Translations under genes and position numbers: made by a program
Part shown: positions 55,330 to 64,000 of the stretch, piece by piece
How positions within the stretch are numbered: the first letter of the stretch is position 1
Layout: every line of letters begins with the position of its first letter
The notes under the pieces: generated by a model
What the model was told of the DNA's origin: nothing
What the model saw: the letters and a program-made list of their open reading frames with translations, nothing else
Databases searched by the model: none
Source of the DNA: Mariprofundus erugo
GTDB lineage: Bacteria > Pseudomonadota > Zetaproteobacteria > Mariprofundales > Mariprofundaceae
Direction: 5' to 3'
NCBI RefSeq assembly: GCF_005818865.1
Contig: NZ_VBRY01000002.1
Location: forward strand, 62,001 to 126,000
DNA: 64,000 nt

Positions 55330-56139
55330 ATGATTCGCGGAGAAGCCCTTTGCAAACGTTTCGGTGATGTAACCGCCCTTAACCCGACTGACATCAGTAT
55401 CGGGACAGGCAAAATTACCGCCATTATGGGTGGCTCAGGCTCAGGCAAAACAACGCTGCTGCGACTGCTTGCCGGACTTGAAAAACCGACCTCCGGCCAC
55501 GTCTGGTACGGCGATGAAGACCTGTGCACCATGCCGGTCAAACGGCTGTATGAGCTGCGTGAAAGCATGGGCATGCTGTTCCAGTACTCTGCCCTGCTAA
55601 ACTCCCTGAACGTCTATAACAATGTCGCGTTTCCGCTGCATGAACATACCGAACTGGCCGAAGAGGTCATCGCCACCATGGTCGCCATGAAGCTTGAGCA
55701 GGTCGGCTTGCGCGGCTTTGAGAAATTGATGCCATCCGAGCTTTCAGGAGGCATGGCCAAGCGCGTCGCATTTGCCCGCGCCATGGCGATGGACCCGAAA
55801 ATCGTGTTTTTTGATGAGCCGACATCGGGCCTCGACCCTATTTCGGCTGGCGTTATCAGCACACTGATCCAGGAGACCTCGCGCAAGAACCGGATGACAT
55901 CGGTGGTTGTGACCCATGATGTCGCAGCAGGCCTCGCCATTGCCGACCATGTCATCCTGCTCTGGCAGGGCAGCATTATTGCCGAAGGACCGCCTGATGC
56001 GATCAGGGAGAGCGATGACGCCCGCGTACAGCAGTTCCTGCAGGGGCGCCCTGACGGGCCGATCCCGTTTTCACGCAGCACTACTTCATATATCGATGAC
56101 CTGACCCACAAACCAGGCACCATACGGCTGGAATCATGA
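55330..56139 (+). CDS. mlaF: Phospholipid transport ABC ATPase
   Basis: A 269-residue ABC ATPase with Walker A GGSGSGKTTLL, the signature LSGGMAKRVAFARAM, Walker B KIVFFDEPTSGLDP and H-loop VVTHDV. It powers the Mla inner-membrane complex that moves phospholipids between the membranes. The ATG overlaps nothing upstream; mlaE overlaps it by 4 bp downstream. The order F-E-D-C follows. Confidence 0.95.
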   Translation: MIRGEALCKRFGDVTALNPTDISIGTGKITAIMGGSGSGKTTLLRLLAGLEKPTSGHVWYGDEDLCTMPVKRLYELRESMGMLFQYSALLNSLNVYNNVAFPLHEHTELAEEVIATMVAMKLEQVGLRGFEKLMPSELSGGMAKRVAFARAMAMDPKIVFFDEPTSGLDPISAGVISTLIQETSRKNRMTSVVVTHDVAAGLAIADHVILLWQGSIIAEGPPDAIRESDDARVQQFLQGRPDGPIPFSRSTTSYIDDLTHKPGTIRLES

Positions 56140-56936
56140 GCGATCTTTTTATCAAGCAATCGGCTCCGGCCGTCTTCTTCGGCAAACTGGGGCGACAGGC
56201 ACTGCGCGGGGTCGAACAGATCGGCGATGCGACCATGCTCTGTTTTCAGGCGCTGGCGCTCATTGTGGCCCGCCCATGGCAGGGCAAGCATTTTATCCTG
56301 CAGCTTTCTGCGCTGGGCGTCGGATCGCTGATCATTATCGTCATCACCGGTGCTTTTACCGGCATGGTACTGGCACTGCAGGGATACTATACACTGGCCA
56401 AGTTCGGTTCGGAGTCACTGCTCGGAGCCGGCGTCGGCATGTCGATTATTCGCGAGCTGGGCCCCGTACTCGGGGCGTTCATGATCATCGGCCGCGCCGG
56501 CTCCAGCATCACGGCTGAAATCGGCATCATGCGTGTAACCGAGCAGACCGATGCTCTGGAAATGATGGCAGTCAATCCGATGCAGCGTATTCTGCTGCCC
56601 CGCATCGTCGCCACCACACTGGCCGTACCTCTGCTCGTTTCCATCTTCGATGTCATCGGCATCGGCTCAGGCTATATCGTTGGTGTGGAGCTGCTGGGGG
56701 TTAACCCCGGAGCCTATATCGCCGAGCTGATCGCCAAAGTGACCATGCATGATCTGTACGGCGGCTGGGTCAAGGCTGTTGTCTTCGGCTTTATGATTGG
56801 CGCGATCTGCACCTACATGGGCTATCGCTCGGAACCTACGACCGAAGGCGTCGCCAGAGCTACCACCCAGGCGGTGGTCATCGCATCCGTCGGCGTACTG
56901 ATTGTTGACTACATTCTGACCTCGTTTTTCCTGTAA
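56136..56936 (+). CDS. mlaE: Phospholipid transport permease
   Basis: A 266-residue membrane protein of the MlaE/permease family with several hydrophobic segments, the RELGPVLGAFMIIGRAGSSITAEIGIMRVTEQTDALEMM block and PRIVATTLAVPLL. It forms the inner-membrane core with MlaF. It overlaps mlaF by 4 bp and mlaD follows 11 bp later. Confidence 0.95.
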   Translation: MSDLFIKQSAPAVFFGKLGRQALRGVEQIGDATMLCFQALALIVARPWQGKHFILQLSALGVGSLIIIVITGAFTGMVLALQGYYTLAKFGSESLLGAGVGMSIIRELGPVLGAFMIIGRAGSSITAEIGIMRVTEQTDALEMMAVNPMQRILLPRIVATTLAVPLLVSIFDVIGIGSGYIVGVELLGVNPGAYIAELIAKVTMHDLYGGWVKAVVFGFMIGAICTYMGYRSEPTTEGVARATTQAVVIASVGVLIVDYILTSFFL

Positions 56937-56947
56937 GGAGTTTATCA

Positions 56948-57400
56948 ATGCAAGCATACAGACGTGTCGAAATGAGCGTGGGGGTATTTGTCTTCCTCGG
57001 ACTGATCGCCATTGCCTGGCTGGCCCTTAAAATCGGTCAGGTCGGAGGCCTGGGCGAATCGGGCTATACGCTGGTCGCAAACTTCGATGATGTCGGCGGC
57101 ATTCGCAAGGGTGGCGACATCATGATGGCCGGCGTCATCATCGGACGCATTGATTCCGTCACACTGGCAAAAAATGATCAGGCAACGATGGTCCTGCGCA
57201 TCCATGATGATGTAAGAATAACCGAGGATGCATTTGCCTCCATCCGCACCAAGGGCATTATCGGTGATCGCTATGTGCGCATCACCCAGGGGCCGTCGGA
57301 TACCTATCTGAAACCGGGCAGTGAAATTGAGGAAACAGAATCCGCGATCAACATCGAGGACCTGATCAGCAAATATATCTTCAACGGCAGCGGCAAATAG
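56948..57400 (+). CDS. mlaD: Phospholipid transport MCE-domain protein
   Basis: A 150-residue protein with one N-terminal TM segment (MSVGVFVFLGLIAIAWLAL) and an MCE domain (YTLVANFDDVGGIRKGGDIMMAGVIIGRID; ASIRTKGIIGDRYVRITQGP). MlaD forms the hexameric periplasmic ring that carries lipid. Length is typical. It has no other domains. Confidence 0.95.
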   Translation: MQAYRRVEMSVGVFVFLGLIAIAWLALKIGQVGGLGESGYTLVANFDDVGGIRKGGDIMMAGVIIGRIDSVTLAKNDQATMVLRIHDDVRITEDAFASIRTKGIIGDRYVRITQGPSDTYLKPGSEIEETESAINIEDLISKYIFNGSGK

Positions 57401-57534
57401 ATACGTAAAAAATAACTGGCAGGATTAATTTTTACACGCCCTGTTGCGAAAAATACGATATCCGGCAACTGCAATCCGTGCCATCATACAGCCACAAGGT
57501 AACAGCAAATCCTCACCTCAGGAGTTTTAACGAT

Positions 57535-58149
57535 ATGAAAATGATTCGAATCACTTTTGCACTGCTGATGGCTCTTGCCTGCGCCCTGCCAGCCATGGCC
57601 TCCGCTGAAGAAGGCCCTCGCACCGTCATTGAGGGCACCGTAAACAACATCATTCACGTCCTCGAAGCTCGCACGGATAAAACAGTTATTTCCCCCGAGG
57701 ATCGGGAGGCAATCCGTCATGCTATTGAAGGCCGCTTTGACTATGAGGCGATGGCCAGCCGTAGTCTGGGCAAGCCATGGAAAGATCTTGATGCAGGCGA
57801 ACGCACCCGTTTTACCGGCATTTTCCGCGACCTGCTCGAGTACTCTTACGGCAATCGCCTGAGCGACTACAAGGGCCAGAAGGTCGAGTTTGACGATGCT
57901 GAAATCAAGGGTGAAAACGCCCGCGTAAAATCAAAGGTCATTGATGGCACCCGCGAGACACCGGTTGAGTATCGACTGCACCAGACAGAGACCGGCTGGC
58001 AGGTTTACGATATTCGCATTGAGGGCACCAGCATGGTCCGCACCTTTTACCAGGATTTCCAGTCGCAACTGGACACCGGCAGTTACACCGACCTGGTCAA
58101 GTCTCTCGAGACGAAAATCGCCGACCTGAAGGCCAAGGCAAAGGGATAA
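57535..58149 (+). CDS. mlaC: Phospholipid-binding periplasmic shuttle
   Basis: About 204 residues from the ATG at 57535, with GGAG at 57521; an earlier ATG at 57478 is open but has no family similarity. A signal peptide (ITFALLMALACALPAMASA) precedes the MlaC/Ttg2D fold (FDYEAMASRSLGKPWKDLDAGERTRFTGIFRDLLEYSYG). MlaC carries phospholipids across the periplasm between MlaA and MlaFED. 134 bp of noncoding DNA separate it from mlaD. MlaA and MlaB are not in this operon. Confidence 0.93.
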   Translation: MKMIRITFALLMALACALPAMASAEEGPRTVIEGTVNNIIHVLEARTDKTVISPEDREAIRHAIEGRFDYEAMASRSLGKPWKDLDAGERTRFTGIFRDLLEYSYGNRLSDYKGQKVEFDDAEIKGENARVKSKVIDGTRETPVEYRLHQTETGWQVYDIRIEGTSMVRTFYQDFQSQLDTGSYTDLVKSLETKIADLKAKAKG

Positions 58150-58188
58150 CCCCATTCCGGAACTCAGGGTTTGTCTGGCACTGCTGAG

Positions 58189-61100
58189 ATGATGAAACGC
58201 GCGCTGGCATCATGCCGGCGCGTATTCCTTTTGGTTACGCTGATTTTGAGCATGTTTGCCGGCTGGCTCTACTGGCAGGCACCGGGGCTGAATAGTATCC
58301 GTCCGGATATCGAGCACTTTCTCCAGCAGCAGCTCGATCTGAAAGAGCTGCAACTGGGCCAACTTTCATGGTACTGGGCCGGATCACTATGGATACAGGC
58401 GGAACATCTCGATTTTACCAGCCGGGATGAAACCCTCGCCTATCACAATGGCCATGCTGCCATCAGGGTCGCGCTCACCGATCTTCTATCCGGAGAAGTT
58501 TCCCCCGACAGCATCCGCCTCAGTGGCGGTCGCCTCGATCTGGTCTATACCAACACTGCCACCGCATTGCCTGCATCACTGCTGGTACTTGATAATGTAG
58601 AGCTGGCCTGGAGCAGCGGCCAGTGGCGAGGCAGCATCCCGCACGTTCAGTTAACCATGAACGGCAGCACCCGCAGCCTCGATCTCTTCGCGCCATCCGT
58701 GAAGCTCAGCGGGCAGCTTGATCGTGATGGCCTGCCACACAGACTCGAATTGCATTGCAACCAGCTCGACTGGCTGCCAGCCGAACTGCGTGAGCGGATA
58801 CAGGGGGGGGCACCTGAAGGCACCATCACATTGCAACGAACCGGGCCGCGCAGCTGGCAAACAGAGCTGGCCATGGCATCATCTGCAACAACCGTCATCA
58901 TACCGGCAGATGGCTATCACTACCCGCTGAACCATCTGGAAGCCGGGCTTAACATCATCACAACAGAAGCCGATGCCATGGCGCCGGCCAGCATTGAAAT
59001 CGGGCGCCTGCACTGGTCACTGGGTGATAACAGCATTATGGCCACCGGCAACTGGAAACAAGGCAAACTAACTCTGCAGGCAGAGTCCAGCCAGCTTGCC
59101 ATGCCGCTGATCTGGAGCTGGATGGAGGGCGCTGGCGATGAGGAGTGGCGCCACTGGCTAACGCTGATGCACAGTGGCCACGCCCATAAAGCGAGTGCGC
59201 AAATGACACTGCAGTGGGAGCACCCGTTCACCGGCTGGCCAACAGATTCAGCCATCGATGCCATGCGCTATCACGTACATGCTGATATTGAGGATGCTGA
59301 TATCGCGCTCGGCATCAGCACAGATGCTCTGGCGCATACCCGCGGCCAGGTCGACCTCGACCAGGATGGCATGCACGCCTCTATTATCACCACAGAACTG
59401 CCCGGATCCCTCGGCCACTCCAGTGGTGATCTGTACATTCCATGGGACACTCTGTTGCTGCAGGTATCCGGCCGCGTGAATGCCGATGTAGAGGGCTTGC
59501 TGCACTGGTTTCAACCCGATGCTGCGGCCGGATGGCAGTGGCATGGCTCACGCGCGGAAGGTAACTTCAGCTTCTTGTGGGATACGAGCGAATCCGAGCC
59601 CAGAGAAGCAAATGCCCTGCTGAAGCCATCCGGAACCTGGCTTGTCTCAATGAATAACCAGGAGTTCACACTGACCGGCGGCGAAATGCTGTGGAACAAA
59701 AGCAGCGGCATCGAACTGCATGACGTCAACATCGCAGGAAAATACCTGAATGCATCGCTGTCACTATCGGCAACACCACCGGCCCGGGAGGCTGTGAGCC
59801 CGCCGCCTGCAACTGAACGTGCTCCATCTGAAGGCACCGACAGCAATAGCGAGCAAAGCAACAAGCCTCAGTGGCAACTAAAAACACTGGATGCACAACT
59901 GCAAGGACCCATGGGCCCGCTGCTGACAAGCTTTCAGGTTCCTGTTTCAAATGTGGATGGCAGCCTCCGTTCGGAACTGCACTACAACGGCCAGTGGTCA
60001 GGCAGCGTCGATATGCAGGATGCCAGCTGGGAGCACCTGCTGGGTTCTGAAAAGAAGATGGGCGAACCATTTTCCCTGAACTATCAGGGGCAGCTGAACC
60101 TGTCAGGTGAAACCCCTTCGATTGAACTCAGCCAGCTGCAAAGTCAGGGCAACGCGATCAAACTCCATGGCGGATCGGTAAGCATCAACCGCCAGCGCAT
60201 GAAAGCACAGCTGAAAGAGCTGCATACAGCCTCGTTCAGCGGCTCTCTGGATATTGTGGTACCTTTTGATGACAAACCATGGCAGGCGAATATGCATGCC
60301 ACCTTTCTGAACAGAAATGCACTGCCGAACACACTCGACCACCCTGAGCAGATGACTGACAAGCGCTGGGTTCTGCATGCGCTGATCGATCATTTTGACT
60401 GGGAAGAGGCGTCCATGACCGGTGTTAAACTCGATCTTTCATCGGAGCAGGGCAGCATCGGCAAGGTCGAGGCGGCCACCGTTCACACCTCTCAAATTGA
60501 AATCAGGGATATCGAAGCCCGCTTCACCCTGCCCGGTCAGGGGCGCGTTGAGCTGCGAAAATTTGTTGCCGCTGTGGAAAAGCAGCATCTGATGATGTCC
60601 GCCACACTCTCGCCTGAAACGGATGGCGGCATGCGCTGGAGTGGTTTTGCCGAGCTGGAGGGGGATTTCGGCCACCTGATCAAACTGGGCGGACTCTCCG
60701 AGCGCTTCCTCGGCGGCAAAGGCCACCTGCTGTTTTCCGGACAGGGACTGATTCTGAAGGAGCAACCGTGGTGGCAGGGGCTGGACGGGCGTCTGCGTAT
60801 GCGTGTCGATGATGGCCGCATCCTTGAAGGGGGCACCCTGACAACACTGCTGGCCGTCATCAATCTGAGCAAACTGCCTGCCCTGCTACTCGGCAAACGT
60901 GACGATCTGAGCGGACCGGGCATTAAATATGATCGCCTGCAGATGGAGGCGATCATTCAGAATCAGGATATTCATATTCGCAATGTCGCCATGCGCTCCA
61001 CCGCTTTCGATCTGATCGGCCACGGTGCTATGGATATTGATCAGGCCAGCATCGATCTTTATCTGGTCGCCCGCCCGCTGCAGAACCTGGATGCCGTACT

Positions 61101-61311
61101 GGCGAAGGTTCCACTACTGAGGGATTTGATCGGGGGCGCCTCCCACAGCCTGATGCGCAAGGTGTACCATATGGTCGGCCCCTTTACCAATGCAACAGTG
61201 GAGGAGGTCAAACCGGAACAGGCCGGCATGGCCTCCCCTGGCCTGATTGAGCGCATGCTGGCCATCCCCAATGACTGGTTCGGCAGTGACAAACCTCTAC
61301 AGCAACCATAA
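58189..61311 (+). CDS. Large AsmA/YhdP-like envelope protein
   Basis: A ~1040-residue protein with one N-terminal TM segment (VFLLVTLILSMFAGWLYWQAPGL) and a long beta-rich body ending in the AsmA-like C-terminal domain (FDLIGHGAMDIDQASIDLYLVARPLQNLDAVLAKVPLLRDL). The frame begins at a TTG at 58171; the ATG at 58189 or 58192 is more likely. YhdP/TamB/AsmA proteins bridge the membranes and carry phospholipids, so the position right after mlaFEDC fits a lipid-transport role. There is an E/S/N-rich linker at ~540-560. Confidence 0.85.
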   Translation: MMKRALASCRRVFLLVTLILSMFAGWLYWQAPGLNSIRPDIEHFLQQQLDLKELQLGQLSWYWAGSLWIQAEHLDFTSRDETLAYHNGHAAIRVALTDLLSGEVSPDSIRLSGGRLDLVYTNTATALPASLLVLDNVELAWSSGQWRGSIPHVQLTMNGSTRSLDLFAPSVKLSGQLDRDGLPHRLELHCNQLDWLPAELRERIQGGAPEGTITLQRTGPRSWQTELAMASSATTVIIPADGYHYPLNHLEAGLNIITTEADAMAPASIEIGRLHWSLGDNSIMATGNWKQGKLTLQAESSQLAMPLIWSWMEGAGDEEWRHWLTLMHSGHAHKASAQMTLQWEHPFTGWPTDSAIDAMRYHVHADIEDADIALGISTDALAHTRGQVDLDQDGMHASIITTELPGSLGHSSGDLYIPWDTLLLQVSGRVNADVEGLLHWFQPDAAAGWQWHGSRAEGNFSFLWDTSESEPREANALLKPSGTWLVSMNNQEFTLTGGEMLWNKSSGIELHDVNIAGKYLNASLSLSATPPAREAVSPPPATERAPSEGTDSNSEQSNKPQWQLKTLDAQLQGPMGPLLTSFQVPVSNVDGSLRSELHYNGQWSGSVDMQDASWEHLLGSEKKMGEPFSLNYQGQLNLSGETPSIELSQLQSQGNAIKLHGGSVSINRQRMKAQLKELHTASFSGSLDIVVPFDDKPWQANMHATFLNRNALPNTLDHPEQMTDKRWVLHALIDHFDWEEASMTGVKLDLSSEQGSIGKVEAATVHTSQIEIRDIEARFTLPGQGRVELRKFVAAVEKQHLMMSATLSPETDGGMRWSGFAELEGDFGHLIKLGGLSERFLGGKGHLLFSGQGLILKEQPWWQGLDGRLRMRVDDGRILEGGTLTTLLAVINLSKLPALLLGKRDDLSGPGIKYDRLQMEAIIQNQDIHIRNVAMRSTAFDLIGHGAMDIDQASIDLYLVARPLQNLDAVLAKVPLLRDLIGGASHSLMRKVYHMVGPFTNATVEEVKPEQAGMASPGLIERMLAIPNDWFGSDKPLQQP

Positions 61312-61328
61312 ATCAGCCGCGCAAGCCG

Positions 61329-62141
61329 ATGCCTAAAGCATCTTTGTACCTTACCGGAGTATGCCTGCTTCCCTCCCTGATGATCCTGCTCGCTGCCGGC
61401 ATCAGCGGACAGGATGGCCATGCCATCAACCTTGAGCACGTGTTGGCAGCAAACAGCATGCAGCACCTGCTGGGCACCGACCCGCTTGGACGGGATCTGC
61501 TCGACAGACTGGCTGAAGGATTACTCCTTTCCATCACAGTCAGTGTCGCCGTGGTCGCAGCAGGTGCCCTGATCGGCATTTCACTCGGTCTTATGGCCGG
61601 CTGGAGTGGCGGATGGCTGGATACCATATTGATGCGCCTGGCGGATATCGTACTCTCCTTTCCCGGAATATTGCTGGCCATCGCCATGGCCGCGATGCTC
61701 GGACCGGGGGTGGAAAACCTGGTCATGGCGCTGGTCGCAGTCGGCTGGGTCGGATTTGCCAGACTGACCAGGGCTCAGGTCCTCTCACTTAAATCCGTCC
61801 CGTTTATCGAAGCCGCCATCGCACTCGGCCACAGTGCCCCCTACATTGCATTCAGACACCTTCTTCCCAATATCGCTGCACCGCTCCTGGTTGAAGGAAG
61901 CTTCGGCATCGCCGCAGTGATGATCGGCGAGGCGGGACTATCTTTCCTTGGTGTGGGTGTACAACCACCCAATGCATCGCTCGGAACCATGATTCGTGAG
62001 GGTGCGCAAATGATGCTGGTGGCCCCCATGATGGTTGTCTGGCCCGGCATCGTCCTGTTTTCACTGGTCATGGCCGTCAATTTATGGGGCGATGCCCTGC
62101 GCGACAAACTGGATGTAAGAATGGAGAAACATCATGCATGA
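61329..62141 (+). CDS. ABC transporter permease, DppC/OppC-like
   Basis: A 270-residue protein with about six hydrophobic segments and the EAA-loop (FIEAAIALGHSAPYIAFRHLLPNIAAPLLVEGSF) of peptide/nickel permeases, plus LGTDPLGRDLLDRL near the N terminus. There are no partner genes (permease DppB, binding protein or ATPases) in the window, so it is an orphan. It overlaps nagZ by 8 bp. A link with muropeptide recycling by nagZ is only a thought. Confidence 0.85.
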   Translation: MPKASLYLTGVCLLPSLMILLAAGISGQDGHAINLEHVLAANSMQHLLGTDPLGRDLLDRLAEGLLLSITVSVAVVAAGALIGISLGLMAGWSGGWLDTILMRLADIVLSFPGILLAIAMAAMLGPGVENLVMALVAVGWVGFARLTRAQVLSLKSVPFIEAAIALGHSAPYIAFRHLLPNIAAPLLVEGSFGIAAVMIGEAGLSFLGVGVQPPNASLGTMIREGAQMMLVAPMMVVWPGIVLFSLVMAVNLWGDALRDKLDVRMEKHHA

Positions 62142-63021
62142 ACAGCTGATCATCGGTCTCGAAGGAACAGAACTGAGCGCACAGGAGCGCCAGTGGCTGC
62201 AGCAGAGGCCGCCACAGGGTGTCATTCTGTTCGCCCGAAATACTGAGAGCCCCGAACAGGTAAAGGCATTATTGCAGGAGGTTCGCGCCTGTACCGGTAA
62301 AGAGACATGGGCAGCCATCGATGAGGAGGGAGGGCGCGTCAACCGGATGCCATGGGCCCCCTTTAACCAGCGCCGCCATGCATCCGAATACGGCGCCATG
62401 TACGATCGCAATGCCGGCACAGCTATTCAGGCTGTTTATCAGGATAACTTCTGCACCGGCGAGGCATTAAAAGAGCTTGGCTTCACCCATAATTGCGCAC
62501 CGGTGCTCGATCTGTTTCACCCCGATGGACACGATATCATCGGCCAAAGGGCTTACGGCGACCATGTCGACAAGGTCACAGCCCTGGCCGCCGCCTGTCT
62601 GAACGGCCTGCGTGATGCAGGGATTGAAGGGGTGGGTAAACACTTCCCCGGCCACGGCCGTGCCAATGCCGATTCACATGTGGCTGTACCTGAAGTTGAT
62701 GCACCACTGGCGACAGTGCTGGAGGAGGCTGAATCATTCTCCCGCCTGATTGCACAGGGCTTGCGTCACATCATGACAGCCCATGTCATTTATACATCGG
62801 CCAATCGCCAGATTGCCACCACCTCCCCTTTCTGGGTCCATCACGTATTGCGCGAACGCATGTGCTTTTTTGGTCAGATCTGGAGTGATGACCTCTGTAT
62901 GAAAGGGGTAGGAGACGATGTGCCGGCAGCGGCCACCGCCGCAATCAGGGCAGGATGTGACCTGTTGCTGGTATGCCAGCCTGAAGGTGTGCGAGCGATC
63001 TATCAGTCACAGCAGGCATAG
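62134..63021 (+). CDS. nagZ: Beta-N-acetylhexosaminidase, GH3
   Basis: A 295-residue glycoside hydrolase family 3 enzyme: GVILFARNTESPEQVKAL, AAIDEEGGRVNRM, the KHFPGHGRANADSHVAVPEV motif with the general acid His, and the nucleophile Asp region IWSDDLCMKGV. NagZ removes N-acetylglucosamine from muropeptides in peptidoglycan recycling, using the same products as AmpD at 32572. Length is a little short at the C terminus, as in NagZ-type single-domain enzymes. Confidence 0.93.
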   Translation: MHEQLIIGLEGTELSAQERQWLQQRPPQGVILFARNTESPEQVKALLQEVRACTGKETWAAIDEEGGRVNRMPWAPFNQRRHASEYGAMYDRNAGTAIQAVYQDNFCTGEALKELGFTHNCAPVLDLFHPDGHDIIGQRAYGDHVDKVTALAAACLNGLRDAGIEGVGKHFPGHGRANADSHVAVPEVDAPLATVLEEAESFSRLIAQGLRHIMTAHVIYTSANRQIATTSPFWVHHVLRERMCFFGQIWSDDLCMKGVGDDVPAAATAAIRAGCDLLLVCQPEGVRAIYQSQQA

Positions 63022-63099
63022 CCCAGTGCATTATAATATGATTGAATACGCATCCCGCCCCCCTCACATCGGGCCGGGAGCAAGAATGAGGAGGAAGTG

Positions 63100-63423
63100 A
63101 TGGCTGAACACGACATTACACCACGCCAGCTTAAAGCCATGATGGACATGGATCCGGGCCTGTATGTACTGGATGTACGCGAACCGCATGAGCTGGCGAT
63201 CTGCCGGATTGAAGGCACTAAAACCATTCCGCTTGGCGAACTGGCACAACGCTTCAGCGAAGTTCCGCAGGACAAACCGGTCGTGGTTCACTGCAAACTC
63301 GGCGGACGCTCTGCCAAAGCAGTGGAGCTCCTCCAGTCACAGGGATATTCAAATGTGCAGAATCTGGCGGGTGGAATTATCTGCTGGATCGACGAAGTGG
63401 ATAACTCCCTCACCCGTTACTAG
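63100..63423 (+). CDS. Rhodanese-domain protein
   Basis: A 107-residue single rhodanese domain: YVLDVREPHELAICRIEGTKTIPLGEL and the active-site loop VVHCKLGGRSAKAV, with the catalytic Cys. The ATG at 63100 is preferred because GAGGAGGA lies 8-10 nt upstream; a GTG at 63097 overlaps it. It can transfer sulfane sulfur; target unknown. The stop lies at the edge of the MITE-like element that follows. Confidence 0.9.
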   Translation: MAEHDITPRQLKAMMDMDPGLYVLDVREPHELAICRIEGTKTIPLGELAQRFSEVPQDKPVVVHCKLGGRSAKAVELLQSQGYSNVQNLAGGIICWIDEVDNSLTRY

Positions 63424-63631
63424 GAGCCTGTCGGATTTAAGCAATCCGTAGCGAGCAGGAGCAAGCCGTTTGAAGCCATGGCATGACTTCAAATGGCGCG
63501 ATAGCAATGTCTGCAAGAAAAAATATTCCGGGATTGAGGAGCATAGTGGTGACTATGCGACAAAAGACTGGGGTGTTTTGGGCCGCTATCCCTGCCGCGC
63601 AGTAGATTTGAGTTAAGTCCGACAGACTCCT
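63422..63631. mobile_element. MITE-like element with 19-bp inverted ends
   Basis: Ends AGGAGCCTGTCGGATTTAA (63422-63440) and TTAAGTCCGACAGACTCCT (63613-63631) are inverted repeats matching 17 of 19. The 210-bp body has no coding potential, so it looks like a nonautonomous insertion sequence. It overlaps the last bases of the rhodanese stop codon. No clear target duplication is visible. Confidence 0.65.
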
Positions 63632-63694
63632 GGGGATCCCCAGAGAATAAACATAGTGCGGCTGCCCCGTTGCGGGCAGTCACCACCTTATCAT

Positions 63695-64000
63695 TCAAAA
63701 CTGCTTTGTGATCAAATGCACGGCACGATCGGCCGGAACGGGTGGACTGAACAGGTACCCCTGGACCTGATCACAATTGCACTGCCGCAAAAAATCGAGT
63801 TGCTCACGCGTTTCGACACCTTCAGCCACCACAGCCAGCCCAAGCGCTCCGGCCAGACTGATAATTGCGGACGTGATGGTGGCATCCTGCTCATCCGTCG
63901 TAATATCGAGCACAAACGAGCGATCAATTTTCAGTACATCAATGGGAAAATGTTTCAGGTAGGACATACTGGAGTAGCCGGTGCCAAAATCATCCACCGA
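63695..64000 (-). CDS. EAL-domain protein, C-terminal part (cut by window edge)
   Basis: The frame is open to the window's end and only the last ~102 residues are present. They belong to a c-di-GMP phosphodiesterase EAL domain: [45 protein letters not shown] and [15 protein letters not shown]. The conserved DDFGTG, K (in LKID) and E of AEGVE are kept. Any sensor or GGDEF domain upstream is outside the window. It is one of several c-di-GMP proteins here. Confidence 0.93.
   Translation of the reverse strand, partial: SVDDFGTGYSSMSYLKHFPIDVLKIDRSFVLDITTDEQDATITSAIISLAGALGLAVVAEGVETREQLDFLRQCNCDQVQGYLFSPPVPADRAVHLITKQF

Overview
The window is a single stretch of a roughly 55-60 % GC proteobacterial chromosome. 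Outside one island the genes are ordinary, densely packed and syntenic, with many 4-bp stop/start overlaps. The mix resembles Zetaproteobacteria such as Mariprofundus: bioFHCD, an obg-proBA-nadD-rsfS-rlmH-envC-ctpA run, Cds6-type domains, a di-heme peroxidase, c-di-GMP signalling, ArsM, Mla and YhdP-like genes. That assignment is a recollection of family distribution, not a search result. No rRNA, tRNA or CRISPR array was seen.

Layout. 1-4.1 kb: the 3' end of bioB faces a bioF-bioH-bioC-bioD operon. 4-6.5 kb: comF, grxC, beta-carbonic anhydrase and the opposing rsmA. 6.9-12.9 kb: ribosomal proteins L31, L21 and L27, obgE, proB, proA, a NadD-RsfS fusion ORF and rlmH. 12.9-21.5 kb: cell-envelope genes (EnvC-like, CtpA, YibQ-like, DUF502, a TPR protein and an L,D-transpeptidase sharing a Cds6-like domain), then a DUF484-GGDEF protein and xerC. 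21.7-23.8 kb: leuCD. 23.8-30.3 kb: a cytochrome c peroxidase joined to a three-gene signalling operon (hybrid kinase, HD-GYP, GGDEF). 30.4-37.6 kb: fdxA, rlmN, a Crp/Fnr regulator, ampD, fieF, a secretin-N-like protein, an EF-hand protein, thyA and an ECF sigma/ZAS anti-sigma pair. 37.7-41.4 kb: a probable metal/arsenic module (TVP38-flavin reductase fusion, GDCCVxC protein, ArsM). 41.5-44.3 kb: gltX, a small membrane protein and cmoM.

44.4-51.6 kb is the accessory island and the most interesting part. It is bounded by an identical 42-bp direct repeat and holds a 5'-truncated Rhs/TcB-type protein whose variable C-terminal tip is an M23 metallopeptidase-like domain recalling LECT2. A lipoprotein, the likely immunity protein, follows 3 bp later. 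A second, detached Rhs tip with a membrane-protein partner, two further Rhs core fragments, a possible IS256 fragment and several palindromic REP-like repeats complete it. Both Rhs ORFs begin at identical 77-bp copies of one palindrome. The likely reading is a polymorphic-toxin locus that has exchanged tips and been broken and reshuffled at repeats.

51.6-64 kb: DUF992, an HTH regulator divergent from a secreted-protein/DUF2145 pair across a perfect TGTGA-N6-TCACA palindrome, ilvE, mlaFEDC plus an AsmA/YhdP-like protein, an orphan DppC-like permease, nagZ, a rhodanese, a 210-bp MITE-like element and the 3' end of an EAL gene.
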